Below, piece after piece: positions 1-5,479 of a stretch of 5,479 bases of DNA. The notes beneath the pieces are model-generated. The model saw only the letters and a program-made list of their open reading frames with translations. It was not told the origin of the DNA and did not search any database. The position numbers were made by a program, and so were the translations under genes. Position 1 is the stretch's first letter. Every line of letters starts with the position of its first letter. Source of the stretch: Gemmatimonadota bacterium. GTDB lineage: Bacteria; Gemmatimonadota; Gemmatimonadetes; Gemmatimonadales; GWC2-71-9. The stretch covers positions 1 through 5,479 of the forward strand of contig QHUF01000321.1 of assembly GCA_003221075.1 (NCBI GenBank), in the 5' to 3' direction.

Positions 1-320
1 AGAAGGTCGAAGCGGCGAGCGCCGAGATCATGCAGGCGTGCATTGCGGCGGGCGGTACGATCACTGGCGAGCACGGTGTCGGAATCGACAAGTTGCGGTA
101 TATGCCGATGATCTTCGATGCGGAATCGCTGGGAGCGATGCTGGCGCTGCGAAGGGTGTTTGATCCAGATGAACGCGTGAACCCGGGGAAGGTGGTCCCG
201 GTACACGCCTGCCGCGAGTGGGCATCAATTCGAAACGCGAAAGTCGGAATGCGGAATGACAATGCAGGATTCAATTCCGCATTCCACATTTCGCATTCCG
301 CATTAGAGCCGATACGATGA
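1..320 (+). CDS. glcD: Glycolate oxidase subunit GlcD, C-terminal part (5' end outside window)
   Basis: This is the C-terminal 105 residues of the catalytic FAD-linked subunit of glycolate oxidase, which oxidises glycolate (often also D-lactate) to the 2-oxo acid. The reading frame starts at base 3 and ends with TGA at 318-320. The segment GGTITGEHGVGIDK (visible residues 17-30) is the flavin- and substrate-site signature of the GlcD/D-lactate dehydrogenase family, and FDPDERVNPGKVVP (residues 53-66) is the usual end of the C-terminal domain. The ACREW that follows is, from memory, also common in GlcD tails. From about residue 79 to 101 the protein is encoded by a palindromic heptamer repeat and is unlike any GlcD tail I know; these residues are probably a disordered, dispensable extension. 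The stop overlaps the glcE start by 4 bases. FAD-linked D-lactate dehydrogenases share the signature, but the glcE and glcF neighbours favour GlcD. Confidence 0.93.
   Translation, partial: KVEAASAEIMQACIAAGGTITGEHGVGIDKLRYMPMIFDAESLGAMLALRRVFDPDERVNPGKVVPVHACREWASIRNAKVGMRNDNAGFNSAFHISHSALEPIR
237..304. repeat. Palindromic heptamer repeat inside the 3' end of glcD
   Basis: The right half (274-304) is a run of 7-base units, ATTCCGC, ATTCCAC, ATTTCGC, ATTCCGC, then ATT. The left half (237-257) carries the same unit inverted (GCGAAAG, TCGGAAT, GCGGAAT). The 21-base arms 237-257 and 274-294 are complementary at 18 of 21 positions, the three mismatches being adjacent, around a 16-base loop (258-273). 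This would form a strong hairpin in DNA or mRNA. There is no T-tract after it and the next gene starts 12 bases beyond it, so it is not an intrinsic terminator. It resembles the small dispersed ATTCCGC-type palindromes of some GC-rich environmental genomes; that family resemblance is from memory. Confidence 0.85.
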
Positions 321-1525
321 CCATCCTCGAGAAAGTGACCGCGCTCCTCGGCGAGGGCGCCGTGCTCGAGGCCGGCACGGATCGCGTGCCCCGCGTCGCC
401 CCCGGCTCACCGGACGCGGTCGCATTGTTGCTGGGGACCGCGCACCAGGAAGGGTGGCGCGTACGAATCGAGGGCGCCGGCACGTGGCTGCAGAGCGACG
501 CTCCCGCCGACCTCGCGATCACGACCCGCCGCCTCGACCGGATTCCCGCGATCGAGCCGTCCGACCTCACCGCGACCGCCGAGGCCGGCATCGGGCTCGA
601 TCAATTGCGGCAGCAGCTCGCCGACCGCGGCGCGTGGCTCGCGATTGATCCGCCCGGTCTCGCCGGGCGCACGCTCGGCTCCGTCATCTCGACCGCGACG
701 GCGGGCCCGCTGCGGCACGGCTTCGGACCGATCAAGGATCATCTGCTCGGCGTCACGTTCGTAACCGGCGACGGCCGCATGGTGCAGAGCGGTGGGCGCG
801 TCATGAAGAACGTCGCCGGCTATGACCTCACCCGGTTGCAGGCGGGCGGCTTCGGCGCCTTCGGCGTGATCGTGCTCGTGCATTTACGGCTGCGCACGCT
901 GCCCCGCGCTGATATCACCTACGTGCTCGAGGGCGCGCGCGAAGACCTGACGCAGGTCGGCGAAGACATCGCAGGCGCCGGGCTGACGCCGGCGGCGCTG
1001 GAGCTCGTCTCCCCAGCCCTCGCCCGGCGGGAGCGGTGGGTTCTGGCGGTACGCCTTGCCGGATCACCGGCGTTGGTGTCGGCGGACGAAGCGGGTCTTG
1101 GCGCGGCGAGTGGCGGCGGCCGGTTCACGCCGCTCCGCGCCGAGGAGGCCCACGCGTTTTGGATGCGGCTGGCGGAGGGATTCTCGGTTCGGCCTGTGAC
1201 CTTCCGCATCGGCGGCGTGCCGACGGCGAGCGACGAGCTACTCGATCTCCTGCAGCACCAGCTCGGTGATGAATGGATCTCGGCGTCCCCCGCCGCGGGC
1301 GCGATCCGCTGGACCGGTGACACCAACATCGATCGCCTGCAGCGGCTGCGCCGCACGCTCGCCGGGCTCGAGGTGCCGCTCACCCTGGAGCGCGCACCGT
1401 GGCCCCTGCGTGGTGCCGTCGGCCACTTCGGGGCGTACCGTGAGGGGGTCGGCCCGCTCGTCGCCGGCCTGCGCCGGACGTTCGATCCCGGAGGTGCTCT
1501 CGTCGTCGCCACAGAAGGCTCATGA
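317..1525 (+). CDS. glcE: Glycolate oxidase subunit GlcE (FAD-binding)
   Basis: This 402-residue protein is the second flavin-binding subunit of glycolate oxidase, needed with GlcD and GlcF for activity at the inner face of the membrane. The N-terminal half is a PCMH-type FAD-binding domain: an early segment for the first FAD lobe (about residues 1-80), then DPPG at 111-114, TLGSVIST at about 119-126, and the subunit signature GGRVMKNVAGYDLTRL from residue 159. The last is close to the GGKVVKNVAGYD form found in other GlcE proteins. The C-terminal part is more variable and ends RRTFDPGGALV, the usual short family C-terminus. It is somewhat longer than E. coli GlcE (about 350 residues). ATG at 317 is chosen because it overlaps the glcD stop as ATGA and puts the FAD domain at the expected distance; no clear Shine-Dalgarno precedes it, suggesting translational coupling. 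The glcF start overlaps its end in the same way. Confidence 0.93.
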   Translation: MTILEKVTALLGEGAVLEAGTDRVPRVAPGSPDAVALLLGTAHQEGWRVRIEGAGTWLQSDAPADLAITTRRLDRIPAIEPSDLTATAEAGIGLDQLRQQLADRGAWLAIDPPGLAGRTLGSVISTATAGPLRHGFGPIKDHLLGVTFVTGDGRMVQSGGRVMKNVAGYDLTRLQAGGFGAFGVIVLVHLRLRTLPRADITYVLEGAREDLTQVGEDIAGAGLTPAALELVSPALARRERWVLAVRLAGSPALVSADEAGLGAASGGGRFTPLRAEEAHAFWMRLAEGFSVRPVTFRIGGVPTASDELLDLLQHQLGDEWISASPAAGAIRWTGDTNIDRLQRLRRTLAGLEVPLTLERAPWPLRGAVGHFGAYREGVGPLVAGLRRTFDPGGALVVATEGS

Positions 1526-2778
1526 CGAGAGGAGGATTCGAGGGGCTGGACGCATGCGTGCACTGCGGGTTTTGCCTTCAAGCTTGTCCGACGTTCCTTG
1601 TCACCGGCGATGAGTCCGACTCGCCACGCGGCCGCATCGAGCTGATGCGGGGGCTCGAGCGTGGTGAGATCGCCGCGACCGACCCCGCCCTCTTCTATCA
1701 TCTCGACCGTTGCCTGGGCTGCCGCGGCTGCGAGCCGGTGTGCCCGTCGGGCGTGCAGTACGGCCACGGACTCGAGGCCGCCCGCGCTCGCATCACGGCG
1801 GAGCGTGGCGTGTCCCCCATTGCTCGCCTCGCGCTCTGGGCGCTGACGACGCCTGGGGTGAGCTCGGTGGTCTATTGGTTCTCGCGTGTGCTGAGAGCGG
1901 TACTCCCGCGGAGCTTTGCTGGATGGGGAAGGATTCGGTTCGCCCTGGGAATGTTGGCGGCGACGAAACCGGCGGCGAGTGAGGCGGCGGCGAGAACGGC
2001 GGCGGCAAAGACCCCTCGCCGCCCCTTCGCCGCCCCTTCGCCGCCCCTCGCCGCCCTGTTGTTCAGAGGCTGCGTCATGGACGGGCTCTTCTCCCACGTT
2101 CACGACGCGACGATCCGCACATTGGGCGTGAATGGATATCACGTCCAGGAAGTCAGCGGCCAGGTCTGCTGCGGTGCGCTGCATGAGCACGCGGGACTGG
2201 TCGATGAAGCCCGCGCTTTGGCCCGCGTTAACGTCGACGCGTTCGGCGACGGCGAGGAGCCGATCGTCGTAAATAGCGCCGGCTGTGGCGCCCTGATGAA
2301 GGAATACGGGCGGCTGCTCGGCGATGTGCGTGCGGAAAGATTCGGCGCGCGCGTGCGTGACGTCACTGAGCTGCTCGCCGGCAACGGCATGAACGGACCC
2401 GTGGCCGGGGCGCCGCTCGATTTGCACGTCGCGTACGATCCGCCGTGCCACCTGCTCCACGCCCAGGGCGTCGCCGTGCAGCCGCTCAAGCTGTTCGCCG
2501 CCATCCCGCTGCTCGAGCTCGTTCCCGTTCCCGGGGCCGCGGAATGCTGCGGCAGCGCCGGACTATTCACGCTGCTGGAGCCCGAGATGTCTCGTGCCGT
2601 CCTGAATACCAAGCTCGACCGTTTGCGCGTAGCCACGCCCCAGGTCGTCGCCACCGGCAATCCCGGATGCCTCATGCAGATCGGCGCGGGACTCGCGGCC
2701 GCCGGCATCGCGGCGCGCGCGTGTCATCCCGTCGAGCTGCTCGACGATGCGTACCGGGCCGCCGGGCGGTACGAGTGA
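1522..2778 (+). CDS. glcF: Glycolate oxidase iron-sulfur subunit GlcF
   Basis: This 418-residue protein is the electron-transfer subunit that takes electrons from the GlcD/GlcE flavins towards the respiratory chain. The N-terminal domain holds two 4Fe-4S motifs, Cys12-15-18-22 (CVHCGFCLQACP) and Cys64-67-70-74 (CLGCRGCEPVCP), with the family motif GDESDSPRGRIELM between them. The C-terminal half has two cysteine-rich CCG domains. The first has Cys184, Cys216-Cys217-Gly and Cys255; the second has Cys309 (DPPCH), Cys342-Cys343-Gly (ECCGSAG) and Cys383 (GNPGC). All expected cysteines are present, so it should be functional. The linker at residues 146-178 is almost pure Ala/Pro with a few charges and is encoded by a GC-rich repeat array; E. 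coli GlcF has a Pro/Lys-rich linker at the same place. ATG at 1522 overlaps the glcE stop as ATGA, and AGAAGG at 1513-1518 may serve as a closely spaced ribosome binding site. The length is close to E. coli GlcF (about 407 residues). Confidence 0.95.
   Translation: MTRGGFEGLDACVHCGFCLQACPTFLVTGDESDSPRGRIELMRGLERGEIAATDPALFYHLDRCLGCRGCEPVCPSGVQYGHGLEAARARITAERGVSPIARLALWALTTPGVSSVVYWFSRVLRAVLPRSFAGWGRIRFALGMLAATKPAASEAAARTAAAKTPRRPFAAPSPPLAALLFRGCVMDGLFSHVHDATIRTLGVNGYHVQEVSGQVCCGALHEHAGLVDEARALARVNVDAFGDGEEPIVVNSAGCGALMKEYGRLLGDVRAERFGARVRDVTELLAGNGMNGPVAGAPLDLHVAYDPPCHLLHAQGVAVQPLKLFAAIPLLELVPVPGAAECCGSAGLFTLLEPEMSRAVLNTKLDRLRVATPQVVATGNPGCLMQIGAGLAAAGIAARACHPVELLDDAYRAAGRYE
1956..2055. repeat. 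GC-rich inverted repeat array inside glcF
   Basis: The left half (1956-2010) has four imperfect GGCGGCGA/GGCGGCGG units separated by short A-rich spacers. The right half (2012-2053) has four head-to-tail CCCCT(T)CGCCG units of 10, 11, 11 and 10 bases. The halves are inverted relative to each other: GGCGGCGAG at 1971-1979 and again at 1986-1994 is exactly complementary to CTCGCCGCC at 2015-2023 and 2047-2055, so a long GC hairpin with several registers is possible. The array stays in frame with glcF and encodes the linker between the ferredoxin-like and CCG domains. The regular unit spacing is more than normal codon bias would give, though Ala/Pro-rich linkers in a GC-rich genome drift towards such repeats. 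Confidence 0.7.
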
Positions 2779-3620
2779 CGGCGGGAGGCGCCCCGCCCCG
2801 GCGCCTCACGACGCCCGACGGCGTCGAGCTCGCTCTCCACCGCCTGCGCGCCTATCGCGATGGCCGCCCTGCTGTTCTCCTCGTCCATGGCGCCTTTACC
2901 AACCACCGCTTCTGGCTGCACGCAGGGATGGCGCATTTTCTCGGCGCCGCGGGGCTCGACGTCTGGCTCGCCGACCTGCGGCATCATGGCGAGAGCGCGC
3001 GCGAACCACGGCGCGGTGCGTGGACGTTCGAGGACTGGGTCCTCCACGACACTCCGACGCTCGTCGCGCGCGTGCGCGAAGAGACGGATGGCGCACCGCT
3101 CGCCTGGCTGGGGCATTCCGCCGGCGGTGCCGCAGGGCTGTGCTGGCTCGCGCGCGTGGCGGCCGCCGCGCCGATTCGTGGGATCGTGACGCTCGGAACT
3201 CCTGGCCCGCGCCGTCTCGGGCCCGTACGGCGTACCCTGGCCGCCGCAACGATGGCAGTATCGCGGCTGCTGGGCCGGTTCCCGGCGCGCTCGCTGCGGT
3301 TCGGCAACGAAGACGAAGCGGCCGAGATCATCGCGGAATGGATGGAGTGGAACGTGCGCGGCCGATGGCTCGGAATGGATGGCTTCGATTACTTTGCCGG
3401 CCTGGCCGCCTTGAGCACGCCGTATCTCGGCGTGGCTGGTGGCGCCGATTGGATCTTTGCGCCGCCCAGGGCATGCCGGCAGGTTGTCGAGCGCGTCGGC
3501 GGGGCCAACAAGAAGCTGGCGGTCGAGGCGGGATTGTCGCATCGCGGATTAGTGTTAAGCGAGCGCGCGAGGCTATCCTGCTGGCCCAACGTCGTAGCCT
3601 GGTTGAAGGAGACGCTGTGA
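2775..3620 (+). CDS. Alpha/beta-fold hydrolase, substrate unknown
   Basis: The 281-residue protein has the full alpha/beta-hydrolase layout. The oxyanion-hole motif LLVHGAF lies at residues 35-41 and DLRHHGES, a conserved loop after strand 4, at 67-74. The nucleophile elbow GHSAGG places Ser115 as nucleophile; likely partners are Asp225 (GGADW) and His256 (LSHRG). The stretch from about residue 150 to 210 (REGION with EWMEWNVRGRWLGMDG) is a cap or lid. There is no signal peptide, so it is cytoplasmic. It probably cleaves an ester or thioester, but the sequence does not reveal the substrate and no specific family can be named. The GTG start at 2775 is chosen because it overlaps the glcF stop as GTGA and begins just before the first strand; the frame stays open upstream to 2445, but that part lies over the conserved glcF C-terminus. 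No Shine-Dalgarno is visible, so translation likely depends on glcF. Confidence 0.88.
   Translation: MTAGGAPPRRLTTPDGVELALHRLRAYRDGRPAVLLVHGAFTNHRFWLHAGMAHFLGAAGLDVWLADLRHHGESAREPRRGAWTFEDWVLHDTPTLVARVREETDGAPLAWLGHSAGGAAGLCWLARVAAAAPIRGIVTLGTPGPRRLGPVRRTLAAATMAVSRLLGRFPARSLRFGNEDEAAEIIAEWMEWNVRGRWLGMDGFDYFAGLAALSTPYLGVAGGADWIFAPPRACRQVVERVGGANKKLAVEAGLSHRGLVLSERARLSCWPNVVAWLKETL
3606..3611 (+). promoter_or_regulatory. Shine-Dalgarno site for the HAD-family gene
   Basis: AAGGAG lies 5 bases before the GTG at 3617, inside the end of the preceding hydrolase gene. It is the only strong, well-spaced ribosome binding site at any of the six junctions and supports GTG 3617 as the start. Confidence 0.65.
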
Positions 3621-4288
3621 CCGAAGCGGTGCTGTTCGACTTTAACGGCGTTCTGGTGGACGATGAGTCGCAGCACTGCGAGGCGCTGCAGCGCGTGCTC
3701 GCGGACGAGCGCATCACGCTGACGCGCGAGCAGTACTACGCCGAGTATCTCGGCCTGGACGATCGGACCGGTTTCGTTTACGCGTATCGCAACGCCCAAC
3801 GGACACTGACGACGGAGATGCTCAAGCATCTCGTGACGAAGAAGTCGCAGCTCTATCTCGAGCTCGTTCGGAAATCGCTGCGATTGGTGCGCGGCGCAGC
3901 GGAGTTCGTGCCCGACGCGGCGCGACGATTCCGCCTGGGAATCGTGTCTGGAGCGTTGCGGAGCGAGATCGATCACGTGCTCGGCCAAACGAAGCTCGGC
4001 GGTCACTTTGAGATCATCATTGCCGCGGACGATGTCTCCCACTGCAAGCCCGATCCCGCGTCGTACCTCGCGGCGCACGAGGCGCTGAACCGCCGCCGCC
4101 CCATTGCCGCCGGTGCGTGCGTCGTCATCGAAGACTCCTTGCCCGGGTTGCAGGCCGCACGCTCCGCGGGAATGGCCTGCGGGATGCTCACGACGAGTCA
4201 TCCGGCGCGGTCGCTGGAGGGCCGAGGTGCCGCGTTCGTGTGGGACTCACTCGCGGGCCATTCGGCCGCCGAGCTGGCCGACCTGTGA
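3617..4288 (+). CDS. HAD-superfamily hydrolase, phosphoglycolate phosphatase / beta-phosphoglucomutase type
   Basis: The 223-residue protein has all four HAD motifs. Motif I is FDFNGVLVDDE with nucleophile Asp8, motif II Ser111 (IVSGA), motif III Lys144 (CKPDP) and motif IV Glu172-Asp173 (VIEDSLPGLQAARSAGM). The helical cap between motifs I and II (about residues 15-85) is subfamily I, as in Gph and beta-phosphoglucomutase. The position two after the nucleophile, normally the Asp acid/base, is Asn10. From memory, DFNGVLVDDE recurs in a set of HAD proteins from environmental bacteria, so this may be a family trait rather than damage. The usual activity would be removing phosphate from a small sugar phosphate or phosphoglycolate. 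Next to glcDEF, 2-phosphoglycolate is an attractive but unproven substrate, and Asn10 makes ordinary phosphatase rates doubtful. The start is GTG 3617, which overlaps the previous stop as GTGA and follows a good ribosome binding site; the longer upstream frame overlies conserved parts of the hydrolase. Confidence 0.88.
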   Translation: MTEAVLFDFNGVLVDDESQHCEALQRVLADERITLTREQYYAEYLGLDDRTGFVYAYRNAQRTLTTEMLKHLVTKKSQLYLELVRKSLRLVRGAAEFVPDAARRFRLGIVSGALRSEIDHVLGQTKLGGHFEIIIAADDVSHCKPDPASYLAAHEALNRRRPIAAGACVVIEDSLPGLQAARSAGMACGMLTTSHPARSLEGRGAAFVWDSLAGHSAAELADL

Positions 4289-5355
4289 GCGACGTCTTCC
4301 CCAGCGCCCCCTCGAGCCCGGCCGTCACCCGGCTCGAGCGTGACGCGGTCCCCGCCGAGATCGTCGACCAGCTGCGTGCGGGCGCCATCGTCGCTCCCCC
4401 TGAAGTCGGGATCATCGATCTACTGGGTCCCGGCGAAGGCGCCATCACGTGCTTTCAGGGCTTGCTCACGAGCGACATCGAGAAGCCGGGAGACGGCGCG
4501 TTCGTCTATGGGGCGCTGCTCACACCCAAGGGGATGCTCGTGGTCGATGGGTGGGCGGCGCGTCTTGGGTCGCGCGTCCGCTTCACGGTCCCGGTGGAGG
4601 GGCGCGAGCGCGCCCTGACCGTGCTCCAGCGCTCGGTCCCGCCACGGCTCGCGCGCTCCAGCGACCGGACGGAAGACACAGCGGTGCTCCGCATCGCGGG
4701 TGCCCACGCCGTCGCCGTCATGGGCGCGGCCGGATTCCCGGTGCCGCACGGCTCGAATCGCGTGCTGGAAGGATCGGTGAGCGGGATTGCGCTCGAAGTC
4801 GCGCGCTCGAGCGATGTCGCGCCGTTTGTGTTTCAGGTCACGGTGGCAGCCGACCATCTCGCCGCGATGCAACGACGGCTGGTCGATGCCGGCGCGCACG
4901 CCTCAACGCCCGAGGCACTCGAGCTGGCGCGCATCCTCGCGGGGTGGCCGCGGCTCGCCTCCGAGGTGGACGAGAAGACCATTCCGCAGGAAGTGCGCTT
5001 CGATGAAATCGGCGGCGTGTCGTACACCAAGGGTTGCTATACCGGCCAGGAGACCGTGAGCCGCCTGCACTTCCGCGGGCATGCGAACCGGCACTTGCGC
5101 GGCCTGCTGTTCGAGACCGATCCGCCCGCAACGCCGGCGAGCGGCTGGAGCGCGGTCACCCACGAGGAGCGCGATGTGGGGCGCGTGACCAGCGTCGCAT
5201 GGCTGCCGGATGGCGGCGGGTCGGTGCTCGGCCGCTGGATCGGTCTTGCGATCGTGCGCCGCGAGGTCCCCCCCGGCGCGATCGTGCGCGCAGCGGGGCG
5301 CGAAGCTCGGGTCGTCGAGCTGCCGTTCGACGCGCCCCGCGTCGCTCCCGCGTGA
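4285..5355 (+). CDS. ygfZ: YgfZ/GcvT-like folate-binding protein, iron-sulfur cluster maintenance
   Basis: The 356-residue protein matches the YgfZ branch of the GcvT/aminomethyltransferase fold. Visible landmarks are CFQGLLTSDI (residues 56-65), LLTPKG (78-83), the signature KGCYTGQE at 249-256 with the conserved Cys251, the following SRLHFRGHANRHLRGL stretch, and a C-terminal beta-barrel segment with VGRVTSVAW and GLAIVRREV. In E. coli, YgfZ is a tetrahydrofolate-dependent factor needed for full activity of several iron-sulfur enzymes, and its KGCYxGQE cysteine is important. It is a little longer than E. coli YgfZ (326 residues), partly through about 30 extra N-terminal residues. GTG 4285 overlaps the HAD stop as GTGA; an open frame extends to 4117 but lies over HAD motif IV. 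True GcvT would normally sit with gcvH/gcvP and lacks the KGCYxGQE motif, so it is less likely. The context with GlcF, a 4Fe-4S protein, fits the proposed job. Confidence 0.9.
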   Translation: MSDVFPSAPSSPAVTRLERDAVPAEIVDQLRAGAIVAPPEVGIIDLLGPGEGAITCFQGLLTSDIEKPGDGAFVYGALLTPKGMLVVDGWAARLGSRVRFTVPVEGRERALTVLQRSVPPRLARSSDRTEDTAVLRIAGAHAVAVMGAAGFPVPHGSNRVLEGSVSGIALEVARSSDVAPFVFQVTVAADHLAAMQRRLVDAGAHASTPEALELARILAGWPRLASEVDEKTIPQEVRFDEIGGVSYTKGCYTGQETVSRLHFRGHANRHLRGLLFETDPPATPASGWSAVTHEERDVGRVTSVAWLPDGGGSVLGRWIGLAIVRREVPPGAIVRAAGREARVVELPFDAPRVAPA

Positions 5356-5479
5356 CGGTTCTTGTCACTGGCGCAGCCGGGCTCGTCGGCACACATGTGC
5401 TCGACGCGCTGCGGGCGCGCGGTGAGCGGCCCCGCGCCCTCGTCCGCGAACACTCGCGAGCGATCGTCGAGAGTTTCGG
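5352..5479 (+). CDS. NAD(P)-dependent epimerase/reductase, N-terminal fragment (3' end outside window)
   Basis: Only the first 42 codons are present. They begin VTVLVTGAAGLVGTHVLDALRARG, a first Rossmann strand and helix with the GxxGxxG dinucleotide-binding motif (Gly7, Gly10, Gly13) typical of extended short-chain dehydrogenases such as nucleoside-diphosphate-sugar epimerases. PRALVRE follows as the second strand; its Arg hints at NADP preference, which is weak evidence. GTG 5352 overlaps the ygfZ stop as GTGA, and the Rossmann strand begins immediately, as expected for a true N-terminus. Substrate cannot be told from this fragment. Confidence 0.85.
   Translation, partial: MTVLVTGAAGLVGTHVLDALRARGERPRALVREHSRAIVESF

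Noticed and set aside
237..304. Rho-independent terminator between glcD and glcE
   Set aside because: The stem has no following T-run, lies in translated sequence, and the next gene overlaps the glcD stop; termination here would cut the operon.
237..304. CRISPR array
   Set aside because: Units are 7 bases, contiguous and inverted about a centre, with no unique spacers and no cas genes.
1956..2055. Frameshift or pseudogene in glcF because of the repeat array
   Set aside because: The frame runs through without a stop, and all downstream CCG-domain cysteines are intact and in frame.
919..2460. 513-codon open frame on the minus strand across glcE and glcF
   Set aside because: It is Arg/Ser/Ala-rich low-complexity translation lying opposite the conserved Fe-S and CCG motifs of GlcF; a typical antisense shadow in GC-rich DNA.
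2445..2774. Upstream extension of the alpha/beta-hydrolase frame
   Set aside because: It overlies the conserved C-terminal CCG domain of GlcF and is Arg-rich without motifs; the GTGA overlap at 2775 is the better start.
2747..3616. Long upstream extension of the HAD frame
   Set aside because: It covers the hydrolase catalytic region in another frame and has no recognisable protein features; HAD motif I begins right after GTG 3617.
4117..4284. Upstream extension of the YgfZ-like frame
   Set aside because: It overlaps HAD motif IV in another frame and would add an unconserved Arg-rich leader; GTG 4285 matches the operon's overlap pattern.
4285..5355. Glycine cleavage T protein (gcvT)
   Set aside because: The KGCYTGQE motif is diagnostic of YgfZ-type proteins, and no gcvH or gcvP lies nearby.

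Overview
This window reads as a piece of ordinary, very GC-rich bacterial chromosome: six tightly packed genes on the + strand, the first and last cut by the window edges. No phylogenetic marker is present. The GC-rich coding style, frequent GTG starts and embedded families of short GC-rich or ATTCCGC-type repeats recall environmental Gemmatimonadota or Acidobacteriota. That placement is an inference held loosely.

The left half (1-2778) encodes the three-subunit glycolate oxidase: the C-terminus of GlcD (catalytic flavoprotein), complete GlcE (second FAD-binding subunit) and complete GlcF (iron-sulfur subunit). Together they oxidise glycolate to glyoxylate and pass electrons to the membrane chain. 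The right half (2775-5479) encodes an alpha/beta-hydrolase of unknown substrate, a HAD-family hydrolase of the phosphoglycolate phosphatase / beta-phosphoglucomutase type with Asn in place of the second motif-I Asp, a YgfZ/GcvT-like folate-binding protein with the KGCYTGQE signature, and the first 42 residues of a Rossmann-fold NAD(P)-dependent epimerase/reductase.

All six gene junctions are the same 4-base stop/start overlap (ATGA twice, then GTGA four times), so the genes form one translationally coupled operon with no intergenic space. A plausible joint logic, not proven, is that the HAD enzyme supplies or repairs a phosphorylated relative of glycolate, GlcDEF oxidises glycolate, and the YgfZ-like protein maintains the iron-sulfur clusters GlcF needs.

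The most unusual features are two unrelated repeat elements lying inside open reading frames. One is a heptamer-based palindrome (237-304) that encodes most of the GlcD tail. The other is a GC-rich inverted array (1956-2055) that encodes the interdomain linker of GlcF. I see no RNA genes, CRISPR array, transposase, promoter or convincing terminator, and no wholly new system; there is no gene-free stretch.
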